Part shown: positions 24,586 through 36,359 of the stretch, one piece after another
Position numbering within the stretch: position 1 is the first letter of the stretch
How the letters are laid out: each line of letters starts with the position of its first letter
Origin: Gnetum montanum
Lineage: Eukaryota > Streptophyta > Gnetopsida > Gnetales > Gnetaceae
Direction of reading: 5' to 3'
NCBI GenBank assembly: GCA_015680685.1
Contig: MNCI01004678.1
Location: 552,566-616,565, forward strand
Length of the DNA stretch: 64,000 bases
Translations under genes and position numbers: made by a program
The notes under the pieces: generated by a model
Told to the model about the DNA's origin: nothing
Seen by the model: only the letters and a program-made list of their open reading frames with translations
Databases searched by the model: none

Positions 24586-25517
24586 AGATGGAAAGCTAGG
24601 AGAGCTATGCTAGCTTGCTTTCTTTTTATAACCTCTATTGTTGTCTCTTCTTTGTCTACTGGAGGATCTCAACCTAAAGGCCCTTCACGTTTGGATCTTG
24701 TTTCACCTCATGGTTGCTTGCCAAACTAAAGCATAGCCACAAGATGCCTATTTCATCAATGTTGAAAATAGGAGACTAATGATAATGGAACCTTTCTAAT
24801 TAATAATCAATGTCCTTTTTGGACTGAGATGTCAATAAAATGGTGGTGAAGTTGCCCTCAACAAATTCATGGAAAACTTCTATGAAATAATATTTGTTGC
24901 GTTGAGCTTTTGTGGGCTTATATGACCTTCTATGGCCTGGACATTTCATCAAGCACCTTATACTCATCCACAACACTTTTTACTAAAGGGTTTCTTCTAA
25001 AGAGAAGCAAATTACTCTCCAAAGAAAAATGAATGCAATAATCAAAAAGAAGAAATAAATTGGGACAAAAGCAAATAGCTTTACCATCTTAATCTCACAA
25101 AACAAAAGAGAATTAACACTGCATGAAACAACTTAATTATTCAGCCTTCATTGGAAGCTTCTTTGCTTGAAATTGTAATTGAAAAGCAACATCTTTGAGA
25201 ATATGATACTTAACTTATAAAGAAATATCATAATTATGCTCTTGTTGCTAGAAAACAATTTCACAACAAAGATTGCAAATAGAATAGAAAACAAGCAATC
25301 AAAGATACATCTAAATACAAAGAAACGAAGTAGACAGCCTAGGTTGATTACCAAGAATATCATTGATACTAGGTTGAAAATTATTACATATTCTAGATGT
25401 CAATTTCCAAGCATGTTGTGCAATTGGACACTAAAAAAAAATATATGAAAATAAGTCTTCATTTCCACAAAGATGACATCAAAAAGAAATAATTCTCATA
25501 TGCTAAAGATGAGTACC
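24586..25517. other. Unclassified spacer
   Basis: No gene, RNA or repeat family was recognised. It is AT-rich (especially after 25,000), and short open frames near 25150-25450 have no recognisable motif. Confidence 0.5.
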
Positions 25518-26327
25518 TGATGAGTGGCAAGTATGTCCAACACTCCACTATATGATCTACAAACATTATGGTAGACCATGTCATAATCGATGGATGATAT
25601 TGATATGAACTAAATTGCTTATCGTTATCTTCCCACTTATATTAGTAGTGGTTCTAATTCATATGATTTAGCTTGAAGTGAGGTGTATCATTATGATATT
25701 GTTCAACCATTTTAATAAACAAAGTAAAATATATTTTTTAACTAATAAACCTAATTAACAATAAAGATAAAATCCTAATCTAGCCTAAGAGCAATGAGGA
25801 TCTCTTCCTGACTTGTTGGGCACCTCCTAAACTCATGTAATCGTTACTAGAGTTACCAAGTGTTTGTTGCTAGGCATACTGAGCGATAACACCACTAAGA
25901 TTACCAAATAATAATGTGTTTACACTCATTTGGCCATGTCTAATGTGTGCAAAAATGCAAACATTAAACTAAATTACATTAGAAAGTAAATCACATGAAA
26001 AGTAAATCTAGACTATGTCCAAATGCTGCAATGGAAAAGAAATGATCTCAAACTTATTGTCATCATGGAATGTATCTAGGTACAAGCTACTCAAATAAGA
26101 TTCTGCACAACTAGTTCAAATCCACACTATGGCTACTCATTGACTACTACAAGAAATCACAAAAACAAATGGCAAAAATCTTCTTACTATTGCATTAATG
26201 CATGCCATTAATATAGTAGGTAAGGGATATTTATACCAAAATCACCCCTGGATACATTGCATCAAAACCTACTATAGCTATAATATTGTAGATGCAATAT
26301 CACAACCACATGAATGATTGTTCATCA
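25518..26327 (-). repeat. Family A solo LTR, degenerate
   Basis: An 810-bp block running TGATGAGTGGCAAGTATGTC to TTCATCA, with internal landmarks of family A in order: the GTTACCAAG/TTACCAAA region, the TGCTGCAATG region, and a minus-strand GGTATAAATATC TATA box at about 26228-26239. No primer site flanks it on the left and no polypurine tract on the right, so it stands alone. The flanking pentamers (GTACC, CTAAA) do not match. Confidence 0.65.
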
Positions 26328-27925
26328 CTAAAGAATCAAAAAGTATGTTTAAGAAGCATTAAAATTTATTCTATAGTTTTGTTCAAAACTTATGCTTATT
26401 GTTGATTGAAAAATTAGACTTCATCTATCCATTAGCATAAGAAAAAATGAAAGCAGCAAAGTTAATATCATATCTTTATTAGCAACTCAAACATATTTGA
26501 TATTATACATACTAAATATTAGAAAATGTTATCATTACTAATTAAGGTTTGATGATTTGTTAACATGGATAATGCTTAGTTGCTAGCATGTCTATTGTTT
26601 CTTACGTAGCTTAATGAGTTGGTTAATGTGGTTTCCCTTTCTAGGGCTCTATTAATATTTTAGAAGGTGATATGGAAGCATAAAGATTCAATTACAAGCA
26701 ATATGGTAAGGGCCATAAAAGAACAGTACAAAACTACCTTATTATTTCCATGACAAGGTAATGATGTGACTAAGAACCTGTTTATGTTAGGACCTTGTTG
26801 ATTATAGTTGCTTTGTTTATTCCATTAAAGTTTCACTAATTTGATTTATGGAGTAATGGTTAGTATGATTCTTATTCTAGCTACCTACCTATTCATTTAA
26901 ACAAGTTTACTAAAGTATATTATATAATTTCTGATTTTTTTTCCTGCTCAAGTAGATTGATCGAGTTAATTTACCTATGCTAATGTAGAAGGCCAAGAAT
27001 ATGATTTCAAGTTTAGTTGCTTTTGCATTTGTATTACACCTTAGGTACATAGTGAACATTCATATTAGCATTCTCTTCTAGCTGGATCATTTGACTGATT
27101 GAAAGTTGCATATCTGATGATAATTGATTAATTATTTTGCATTTTCAGGCAACATTAGGGAGCTTCAAATGTTTAACTCTTGATCCTAACAATGGGTGTT
27201 ACAGTTCTTAAGTAAATAAGTACTTGCTATTTAAAAAAAACAATAAGCAACACAAAAATTTACCCCAGGAAAACGTCATGACAAAAACCCCAACAAAACC
27301 AACTCATGAACCATTAGCAACTAGAGAGCTTTAGAGAGAATTACAAAATTGGACTAAAAAGAGAAAAGTAATGTTCGGAAAGATGAGTAAATGGGAGAGA
27401 GAACTCAATGCCTTTTGAGTGCCTCATTGGACAACTTATATATTGTTAGGTGTCCCAGATTATGCAGGTGATTAACGTATGAATAGGTTAAATAGAAAAT
27501 CACAGGGCAGCAAAAATCACATGAATTCTAAAAATCACATTGATAGTAGATGCAGAATGACAGGAAAATAGAGGCAGATTTGCCTTCACGTCAATCACTA
27601 CATTATGCACAATGTACAAAGAAAACGTATAACAAATACAAAAAGGCTGAAGCGTATCGCACGAAGCTATGATCAGCAACAATAAGAGAATTAGTTATAC
27701 AAACTAAGAAAAGGATGAAGCATATTTTATGAAGCTATAATTGAGATCAATAAGAAAATAAATTCAATAATGCTTTTTGTGTGTGCACAAGAGATTGCAA
27801 TCTATGGTAGTAATACTGAAACTGAAACTGAATTTTTATTTTCATCCAATAAGACCCTCTTGGATCTTTTGGACAATACCAATTTCAGTATTCCTTTACG
27901 AAATTTTTTGTCCATAACTCAATGC
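26328..27925. other. AT-rich intergenic DNA
   Basis: No recognisable gene or repeat family. There is a short A-run near 27233-27241. Small open frames at 27500-27982 show no motif. Confidence 0.5.
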
Positions 27926-27995
27926 TGCCCATTAGAATCGAACCTGTTAGCTGGTTTTCCACGCCAAGACTCTTACCACTAAACTAACACATCAC
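27926..27995 (-). repeat. tRNA-derived SINE head (pol III A and B boxes)
   Basis: On the minus strand a tRNA-like stretch reads GTTAGTTTAGTGGTAAGAG, an A-box type sequence (27976-27987 core), then GGTTCGATTCT, a near-perfect B box (27934-27944). The spacing of about 40 nt between boxes is that of a tRNA. The arms do not close into a clean cloverleaf, so a tRNA-derived SINE or a decayed tRNA is more likely than a working tRNA gene. The body and 3' end were not delimited. Confidence 0.55.
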
Positions 27996-28633
27996 ATATT
28001 CATAAACCCTCTTGAATTGTTGAACAATTAGTACACTCTCCCCTAGAGTTTCATGATAGCAATTTAAGTTTCCTGCTAGCAGGTTTACAAATGGTGTTCA
28101 AATGGCCAGGCTAGAACTTAAGCCAAATGCAATCTCTTATGCCACTGCTGAGGGGAAACTTGATTAATGAAGGCTTATACCGATGTCCTGATCAACCCTG
28201 ATTCACATCTTCAGGAAGTCTTTCCTAATAAGGGGCTATACGGAAGCAGGCCAAACGATAGGGATATGTCTTGGTGTGATCATTCCTCACTGAAGCTTTC
28301 CTGATTGTAGATACCTCTAGGTGGCTTGCCATGCCTAGCCAGACCATAGTATCAAAATCAATTACACAACGGAAATACAATTGTCCATGTCAATAATTCC
28401 AAAGCTTTTAACAATGTCCTTTACTCCAGGTCCTAGCGATTCATAAATTGTTAGAAATTCATTAGAAGATTAGCACAACACATACATTTACTATGATATT
28501 CATCAAACAATTTCTTTAAAAAAATAATAAATTTTAGAATACTTTGCAAATTACTCAAACTTGCACTGAATTGAGGAAAGTTATCATAATTCAGTCAAAA
28601 TCACCTGACACTGAACAAGAGAGCTTATATTCA
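27996..28633. other. Unclassified spacer
   Basis: No gene recognised. The part near 28050-28300 is less AT-rich than its surroundings and could be repeat body related to the adjacent SINE head, but nothing identifies it. Confidence 0.4.
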
Positions 28634-29346
28634 TTTCCCAACGGCAACATTAGCAGCAAGCCCTATCATACCTGATTTTCTTCCATCCTGAAACTTCATG
28701 CTATGTTGTTAAAAGTTTCTAAACTGCCTAATGTCTCAGCACCTACATCAACACTTTTTCTTTCAGTAATTTCCTGGACACAAAAATAGTTATATTCAAA
28801 ACCAAAACCTTTGAAGTGGCTTGTCCATACTGTAAAACAGACAGGATGTCATACATTATCATAACATGCAAGTCAGAATAGATGAATAACAGAAAAATGA
28901 ACTCGGTGTCCATGTATTTAATTTTTGAAATAGCTATAACAAAATTAACGTCATTATAAGTAGATGTTGAAATAACACACCCTCTAAATAATCTATTGAT
29001 AACTATGAAACACATCATATAAACAACAAAACATACAGTTATGTATAAAGATACAGATACAAGAATTCAACTTTTAACCTAAGCCAATATCTTGTTTGTG
29101 TCGTGAAGCTTAATGTCTCGGCTTGAAAACTTTTGCAGCATGTATAGATAAGAGTATCATGGCATATTGATACAGGAACATTTCCAAAAAAAAAAGCTCT
29201 TAACAATGAGAAACTTTTTAGTAGCTCTACAGGGTCAACTTTAAAAGAATTCACTGTATCATCTGCTCCAGATTTTTGGCATTCTCAAGATTTTCATCCT
29301 TAATATCAACAGCAATTACTTTACTACCACCAAATGCCTATGCACT
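28634..29346 (-). pseudogene. Zinc-binding alcohol dehydrogenase pseudogene, two exons (29346-29217 and 28773-28634)
   Basis: The upstream exon begins after an AG acceptor at 29347 and encodes AFGGSKVIAVDIKDENLENAK, then, after a one-base frameshift near 29270, GADDTVNSFKVDPVE. The next exon starts after CCAG at 28774 with EITERKSVDVGAETLG and, after another frameshift near 28705, DGRKSGMIGLA. This is the NAD-binding part of medium-chain dehydrogenases; the wording is closest in memory to the plant GroES-like zinc alcohol dehydrogenase At5g63620 (HER2) type. An in-frame TAG stands at 29338-29340 where a Lys or Arg is usual. The catalytic zinc domain and the C-terminus were not found nearby, so this is a broken fragment with its intron retained, hence a duplicate of genomic DNA rather than a processed copy. 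Confidence 0.7.
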
Positions 29347-30715
29347 CTGCAACAAACTGTAGTCAAGCGCATAATTCGCACAATGTTAAGCTTTCGATTC
29401 TCAACTTGTTAAATAAATTTAGAAAGTTAAGTCCTGGATTGTAAAATAAATTATAACAAAACAATTCAATCTTCACCCAGGAAATACCATCATACCATAT
29501 TTTAAGAAAAAGAAAGTCAAAGCTATTCATACAAATAAAATTAATGAAGATCCAATTTCATTTAATTTAATACATCTTATATATGGTCAACTAAATATTA
29601 AACAATGCTTAAATAGAGATTTAGTGTTTTCCCCATCATAATTATAAAATTGAAAATGAAACGCTCTTGAGTGGATTCGCATCATTAGATGCTACTCTAC
29701 TCATCAACTATGTAACTAGAAATTTTTTCTTAAATTTTTCTTTTTGGCTTTGAACATTTAAAATGAAAATTTTATTAGTTTTAGAATTTGGGAACTAGAA
29801 TCTACAGTAATTTTGTAACTAGAACCAAGGGACTGGTAACATGTGTATCAGTTAGAGATGAAAAACCAAAAACTTGGATAATATAATAAATTTAAACTGA
29901 ATTCAATATAATAAAATGAAGCATGCTCAATAAGTAAAGTTTTCATTATTCACTTTTTAGTAGTCTCCAATACAACAATGTAATCTGCATCTTAATGTAA
30001 AAATATCCTGATTGAAAACTTTCTAATCCAGATGCACGTAAAGAAAAAAAAAGCAATTGTATGAAGTTTATCAAACTAATAAAGAGAAGATTATTTAACA
30101 AAAATAATTGATAACTGCTTCTATTATAACAGATTAAAATACATGATCTGACAGATAGCATTACAAGTTATTGTTAATGAAATGCTTCATATTTGGTCAA
30201 AAGCTAATAGGCAGATATCCTAGCCATCAAGCCCTACCATAACCTGTTAAAGAGTCTAAAATGCAACAACGTTCAAAGGTTAAAGTGTAATGCAATGGTT
30301 ATATTATACCAAAAATATCTAAAACAAAGGTTGATATCCACAAGGCCTTCAAGCAAACTGAGGACTCCCTTGTGTAATAACCTCTAAAATGTTCCACGCT
30401 GCAATGCTTAAATTATTTTGGAAAAACGGGAAAACGACTAATTCTTTTGTGTTATGTAGATGACACGGAAACAATGACAAATGATATTGATGTAAAATCT
30501 TATTAAGGTCTTGAGAGGAATCCACTATCAAACATGTTGTCCTATTATGTATGCCAAAATTTAAGGATCCCATCCACACAGCATTGTCACAAATTGTGCA
30601 ACATTGAAACCCTTAACAATTTCTTTGTAAAACAGTTTACTCATGCCTTAAAATATCACCCCATTATTTGAAGAAGTCTCCATTTATTTTCAATGGGATC
30701 AAATCTGTAAACAAT
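29347..30715. other. Intergenic or former intron DNA
   Basis: AT-rich, no motif recognised. It could include upstream introns of the dehydrogenase pseudogene; no further exon was found. Confidence 0.4.
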
Positions 30716-31205
30716 GGAAATGTGGAGGATGGAATCTATGACATCTTGAGGACATTAACACAGTTCTTTAGGGTAAGATTGCATGGCAGATTTGTACAAG
30801 CATTAAGCCGCGGATCCATGTATTGAGGAAGAAATATCTTTATGGAGGCTACAATTTTTGAAATGCTCCCTCCCACATTTGGAAAAGTCTTCAAGCTATT
30901 AAACCTTGGTTTGTGTAGCATGCACCTTTGGTAAATAATGTTTGAAAGTGGAATCAATTAAACCAAGCTTATCAAACTTTTGGAGAGGTGGAGCAGGTTC
31001 AATTTTAGGGTTATTTTGAGGATAAGGTCTACACTGAGACTTTTATAGTTAAAGCAATTATGAGAAAGCTACCAACCAAAGAATATCTTTGGAGCAGGGG
31101 ATAATACAAGATAATAACTACAGTTTCTGCTCACAGGGACTAGAGACTATACATCATTTATTTTGTCAACGCCCTTTTTTAGATTGAATGTAACAACAAT
31201 TTCAA
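30716..31205 (+). pseudogene. LINE-type fragment with RT zinc-binding (zf-RVT) remnant
   Basis: Across broken frames, AIMRKLPTKEYLWSRG (about 31051-31100) is followed by NYSFCSQGLETIHHLFCQRPFF (split by the 20-residue limit: NYSFCSQGLETI then HHLFCQRPFF, about 31115-31182). This follows the plant LINE zf-RVT pattern C-x(n)-E-T-x2-HLF-x2-C. Upstream sequence (30740-30900) is in the same orientation but not identifiable. A short, 5'-truncated, decayed copy. Confidence 0.45.
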
Positions 31206-31301
31206 CAAATGCCAGGGGAAATGCAACCAACTTCAGACAATATACTTGATTTTATTAAGGAATGATACATAAGTTTAATAATAGACAAGCTAAGATTTGG
31301 G

Positions 31302-31925
31302 CAGTACATGTTATGACAAAAACAAAACTTAACAGCTTTTTTTCAGCAAAAAACATTGTCAACTAAAATGTTTCTAGACAATAGCTTTGGCATTGCAATG
31401 TGAGTTGGCACATTACATAAGAAATTTTCAATGGATAAACAATTAAGAACATAGTATAGAATATGGAGTAATACATGAGTTTGATTTATACTTAGCAAAT
31501 GTACGGTAATGTAATTGAGATGAATGTATTTTAATGTATTGTTTCATCTAATATGGGTGCTTTTGAAAGCAAGCAAGGCCTGATCTTTTTCTTACCTCAA
31601 AGGAAAGGCTGTTTGGTATATGTTATGACAGAAAAAAAAACTTAAACAGCTTTTTTCAGCAAAAACATTATCAACTAAAATGTTTCTAGACACGAACTTT
31701 GGCATTGCTATGTGATTTGGCACAATGGATAAACAATTAAGAACATAGTATAGAATATGAAGGAGTAATACATGAGTTTGGTTTACACTCAGCAAATGTA
31801 TGTTAATGTAATTGAGATGAATGTACTTTAATGTATTATTTTATCTAATAAGGGTGCTTTCGAAAGCAAGCAAGGCTTGATCCTTTTCTTATCCAAGAGG
31901 GAAGGCTTTTTGGGATTGAGTGAAA
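31302..31925 (+). repeat. Tandem duplication, two ~313-bp units
   Basis: Unit 1 starts ACATGTTATGACAAAAACAA at about 31304 and unit 2 starts ATATGTTATGACAGAAAA at about 31617. They align to about 31910 with scattered differences and one ~20-bp deletion in unit 2 (near 31725). Both contain AACAATTAAGAACATAGTAT and GGTGCTTT-CGAAAGCAAGC-type blocks. Confidence 0.85.
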
Positions 31926-32122
31926 AAATGAAAACTTGAAAAGGCATTCCAAAACCAGTGGTCCTTCCCTATTTTGTTGTTTTGAAGTTTTATCACTTTT
32001 CTGTGTTCATGAAGTGCTGTAAGGTTTTTTTGTTTTTTGCATTAGCAATGATGTACTTTGGAATTTTTGGGGAACCTTTTGCTGTGACCTGGCCACAATA
32101 AAACTGATTTTCTGTTTTCTCA

Positions 32123-32148
32123 ATATATATATATATATATATATATAT
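32123..32148. repeat. (AT)13 microsatellite
   Basis: Thirteen uninterrupted AT units. Confidence 0.95.
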
Positions 32149-33181
32149 CATCCCGTCTGATATTTCAAAGAAACAAAGAAAAAATCTACCTTTCATCCTC
32201 AACTAAAATCCAGTTAGCCCAAGATCCGATAGCAAACAAGTTACCGTGCATTGATATTTATAGTAACTAAAAGTTCCTTGTAGACATATTCCAGGACAGG
32301 TATATATGGCAATGAAAACAGATTATGACAATATTCTAAAGCCATCCCTTTGGAATCCTACCAATGAGGCACTGGCATAGTGACTTGACTTACCATGCCA
32401 AAGTCCTAACCGTGCATCTGTTATACCAATTTTCTTTTTTCCATCCTTGTCAAAGAACTCCTTGCTACGAGTTCTATAGTTGTTCTCCACCTGTTTTTGA
32501 AAAATACTGGATAGTTTTTGAGGGTCTCTTTATGTTCTTTGCAATGGCAAATATCCATGCAGCTATTTCTATTCGCAATCACCGATTTCCATTCATAATA
32601 TCATTTGAATTGGATTCCATGTTTAATATTTGACCACGATGTTGTTTGTGGCATACCTCAGCATGGCATCACCGGCCATGCTGCCCAGAAGGAATGGCTA
32701 CATTCAATGAATTACTTTAGAGTCATAAAAACTGCACATGAACATTAAATTCTTTTTCTGACAAATAAAACGTTAAAATATGAAATTATTTCTACGCAAG
32801 TTTAGATTTGGTGTATAGCCAGGATTTCTTTGAAGAAATGATAATTGTATAAGTGGCTGCGATATAAAGCTATGTCATGTATCCGCAGTAGAACTTGTAG
32901 ATTTTACGAAACAGAATTTAAGCACTGCTAACATTTCAAAAGGGAAAACTGCAAAGATCAGATAGACCAATTTCCAGATCAAGCACTGACACACCATTTT
33001 CCCGAACTTTCATCCTCATGAATTCCTTAAAATTTAAACATCCAAAATAATATTTGGTTACAACTAATTAAAAGCCTTAGGGAAAAATACAACTTTGAGC
33101 ATGCTCAGACGCAAAGCCGTCCATCATAAAGATGAATTTGCGAGGCAAACCAGTTGGACAAGAAATAAGACTTTCTAAAAC
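32149..33181. other. Spacer downstream of the 33.2 kb gene
   Basis: No motif recognised. The part next to 33181 should include the 3' untranslated region and poly(A) site of the minus-strand gene. Confidence 0.4.
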
Positions 33182-33505
33182 TTAACCAGTTCTATGAGAA
33201 GGCACTTGGTCTTGCGCCTGAGCTTTAACAGCCGATGCTTCCTGGGATTGGGATTGGTACTTTAGCTGAAGCTGGCGCTGCAAAGCCCTGACGCGATCCT
33301 CCTTTTGCCTGAGTTTTCTCCACCTATACGTGATGTATGCAGCGAAGGTGCCATAAACCACGCTGTATGATGCCCATACGTAGGGGTAGGTATTGGCATG
33401 CTGCACCATCCTTTCCCACTTCTTCTGCAACTTCTGCCCAATCGATTCATTACTTTCATGTTCCTGCTGTTGCTGTCCCGTAACATCGCCATTACTGGAC
33501 TCCAT
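33182..33505 (-). CDS. Small single-pass membrane protein, 107 residues, apparently intact
   Basis: The only intact gene-like ORF outside mobile elements. It has a hydrophilic Q/E-rich N-terminus (residues 1-20), an amphipathic basic segment (QKLQKKWERMVQHA, 24-37), one hydrophobic segment (about 41-60, YPYVWASYSVVYGTFAAYIT), then a basic, heptad-like helix (61-84, RWRKLRQKEDRVRALQRQLQ) and a polar tail. I recall small uncharacterised plant proteins with the same W-x-hydrophobic-YRWRKLR-x-ED layout; no function is known to me. The predicted topology is a single anchor with a positive stretch on one side. The start has a good context (GCAGCAATGG) and the upstream leader (33506-33640) is markedly less AT-rich than the surroundings. 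An overlapping 76-codon frame on the same strand is taken as a shadow. No intron is needed. It sits between transposon debris, so expression should be checked. Confidence 0.75.
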   Translation of the reverse strand: MESSNGDVTGQQQQEHESNESIGQKLQKKWERMVQHANTYPYVWASYSVVYGTFAAYITYRWRKLRQKEDRVRALQRQLQLKYQSQSQEASAVKAQAQDQVPSHRTG

Positions 33506-33720
33506 TGCTGCGGCTTAACCTCACCCTAAACCCTCCCTCTCACAAGCAACCCACAACCTCCCTTCTTCGCTGAGATATGAGCGTCAAGGAAGGTAAGGAA
33601 GGTGTCCCGCAAAGCCCTGTTTTGTGTCTTGTGTTTTGGTTGAAGAGAATCCTCGATTGGGTTATTTGTATGTTTGAAACATGGTTAGAAGTAAGATAAT
33701 GTGCGTCGGAAACCCATGAT
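33506..33720 (-). promoter_or_regulatory. Probable 5' leader and proximal promoter of the 33.2 kb gene
   Basis: A locally GC-richer block immediately upstream of the start codon, with CT-rich runs (minus strand GAGAGGGAGGG, plus strand CCTCCCTCTC) typical of plant leaders. No convincing TATA box was found within 150 bp. Confidence 0.35.
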
Positions 33721-33837
33721 CATTCTTGTTTGTTTTTCAAAAAATACACATCTTCTGGGTTACCGAGTGTTGGTGCTGGATTCAAAGCATTAGAGAAGGA
33801 AAGAAGCAAATATGAATCCTGTAATAGAATAACTATT

Positions 33838-34030
33838 TGTTGATATTAAAAACATAAATATATTAAAAATAAAAATTGGGAGTATAAAAGGAGAGAAGCA
33901 AAGAAGGAAAGGGGAATCTCCAAAATAATTTAAAGGAAAGGTTCAATAGTTTTGGATGCCTTTTCAAATTAATCCTTACCACCAATCTTTAAAAACCTCC
34001 TCTATGACTTTGCCATGAAATTCAATTTAT
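33838..34030. repeat. Direct repeat copy 1, LINE 3'-end-like
   Basis: ATATTAAAAATAAAAATTGG is followed by GTATAAAAG, a GAGAGGAGAA-like part, and CCTTACCACCAATCTTTAAA. The same order recurs at 34384-34570. The AT-rich start resembles the reverse complement of plant LINE 3' ends. Confidence 0.55.
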
Positions 34031-34383
34031 TTCTAAATTACACATTCTAACAAAAAGTTTCAAGGGAAGATAGGCTTGACCATCTTTCATCTATGTTAAA
34101 TTTTTACATTATCAAACTCCTAACTTTCTTCATTTCTAAATTATCAAACTCCTATCTTTATTTGGTTCTCACTATCTCCATACTTAGGCTCATGGCAATT
34201 ATAGCAATTGGGCCAAATTTTATGAACAAAAGTAAACACATCTCCTTTGGCTATTTTGTATACTGAAAAAGTCACTTGTATTTGGACTTTTTTTCTTTTC
34301 TTTTCATTTTTCCCCCTTAGGTTAAAGCATTTGTATGCCAAAAAATTACTTGTATTTTACCCTTTTTTAAGGGGTGTCAAACC

Positions 34384-34570
34384 CAATATATATATTAAAA
34401 ATAAAAATCCAAAGTACAAAAGCACACAAGTACTGTAGAGAGGAGAAACTCCAAATCAATAAAAAAGAAAAGACGTAATTGTTTTAAGGATATTTTTTGA
34501 TATTTTCATCCTTACAACCAATCTTGAAAAACCTTTCCTCTTGGCTAGGAAATTGGACATTTCATGAAAA
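34384..34570. repeat. Direct repeat copy 2, LINE 3'-end-like
   Basis: Second copy of the block at 33838-34030, about 545 bp away. It begins ATATATTAAAAATAAAAATCC and continues through CCTTACAACCAATCTTGAAA. It lies downstream (minus-strand sense) of the LINE ORF1 relic. Confidence 0.55.
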
Positions 34571-34899
34571 AATTAACATTCGATGAAGGGGGAGGAAGCC
34601 CCCGCCCTATAAATAAAATCAACATTATCAAAAGATATCATCTCTATATCTTGACCAATAGCTACAAATGAATTTTTAGTGGTTAAAATATCTTGAACAT
34701 CTTCATTTTGAAGATTTGGCATGTAATCACCAATAGATAGACTTCCTTGACATTTTTTATTATGAAGAACTAGTTGAAAACCATCTAAATCAACAATAGG
34801 ATTATGTGAAACCTAAGGAACATATATTTGTTTCCCCTTAGTCATTGAAAAAAATTTTAAAACTAATTTAATTGAAAACTTCCTTGAAGATACATTCTA

Positions 34900-35760
34900 T
34901 TAAACAAGAGTAAAAGACAAAGGTGGGTGAACTATTGAAATGTCAACAGAAAAAATCATCTCAAGGTTTGTAGCATCTATAGAAAAAAATTTAGCAAGAT
35001 CTATAACATTTGCAAAATAAACCTTAGTAGCATTTATAGTCACTTGTTGCTGATGTGCTTGCATTGCCTCTTTTCATAACATAAAAGGACATGAATCAAA
35101 TACGTGTCCTACTCAATGACAATAGTGACCGCACTTTGGAAAATTGTAATAAATAACCTTCTACACATAATCAAATCTACTAGCACACAAAAGAATTTCT
35201 TGCTTAAGCAAATCAAGATCCACTTCAATTATTTATTGAATTTTGCAAAAACCACTAACTTCAGCAAGGATTTCAAATGCTTGATTGGCCCAATATGAGA
35301 GATAAGAAATCCCTTGTACTTGTTCAAAAATTAATGAAAGATTCAACAATTCAACAAAACAAGGAACCTTTCAAAATTTAGGAGATGTTGGATTAAAAGA
35401 AGAAGTTCACTTTTGAATAATCAATAAAGCATGGCAATGATTAAAAACACTAATATCAAGGACCTTAGAAATCATTGTCGAATTAACAAATTGTATCAGC
35501 AAAAATGACTTTGACAAATAACGAGCATGGATAGCATCCAAACCTCAATCTTTCCAAATCAAATTTGAATGATTTTAAAAACTTGAGGAACAAGGTAAAG
35601 AACCTAGAATTTTCATGAAAACATATCTTCCAGAAAATTTCCTGAGCAATAGATTCATATAAATTATTAGGAAATTCATAGAAAGGCAAAGAAGCGATGG
35701 TTCGATCTAAAGGATCACCTACTAAATTTAGCAACATTGCACGTAATATCAATGCTAGAC
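34900..35760 (-). pseudogene. LINE ORF1 relic (DUF4283 / zf-CCHC type)
   Basis: Minus-strand frames give LRAMLLNLVGDP...ASLPFYEFPNNLYESIAQEI near 35483-35752 (partial) and, farther on, VDLDLLKQEILLCASRF followed by FPKCGHYCH-x-VGHVFDSCPF (35101-35145). The latter follows the zinc-knuckle pattern of the plant LINE ORF1 / DUF4283 family, where 'E-x-DLLK' precedes 'C-x-C-x-GH-x-C'. Stops are frequent. ORF2 is absent, so the copy is internally deleted if the 34384 repeat is its 3' end. Confidence 0.6.
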
Positions 35761-36359
35761 TCCTTGCTACCTCATTTCAACACTAAAACCCTCTCCTTTT
35801 ATACCATTTGTATATGACTTAGGTGGTTATTTCATTATCTTGTTAGATAAGAGGTTGCTAGTTTGGGTGACCTATCATAGATGCAATAAAAGCTATACGA
35901 TAAGATGATGGTGATCTTTACCCTTTTTTAAGGTTAAGGTGATATATACCTTCAAAGTACATCACAAGGTTAACATTGTGTAGACATTATCAATAAAAAA
36001 TATGGGGAAAAAAACCTTTCTAATTTTAGAATTGTCTACTCAAGTGTACAACCTTTTAATTGGAACTTTGAAAAAATAAGTGAAGAAAATTAATTATTAG
36101 TACAGAGGAAGATCTTAATCCTAAAAAAATTTATATCACTTTTAATATTCATGCTTGAACTTAAAATAACAAAAGGATTCGAGATAGAGAGTTATGGCTT
36201 AATACTAATATTTGTTTCAAAGCAAGAAAGTGGTACTGCTGATGGAAGATATTCACTTCATTACTTGTTATTGATCTTATGTCAAGAGCCTTTACCATCA
36301 ACTATAACCTTTTTGTTAATACTAGTTTTAATATATTAGTTAATAGTATTCTTGTCAAA
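35761..36359. other. Spacer
   Basis: AT-rich with no feature recognised. Confidence 0.5.

Noticed and set aside
25513-26332. Target-site duplication around the solo LTR
   Set aside because: The flanking pentamers GTACC and CTAAA differ.
27926-27995. Functional tRNA gene
   Set aside because: A and B boxes are present but acceptor and anticodon stems do not pair convincingly and no terminator of T residues is placed properly.
33262-33492. 76-codon frame inside the 33.2 kb gene
   Set aside because: Same strand, shifted frame; lacks the hydrophobic segment and basic coil pattern of the chosen frame.
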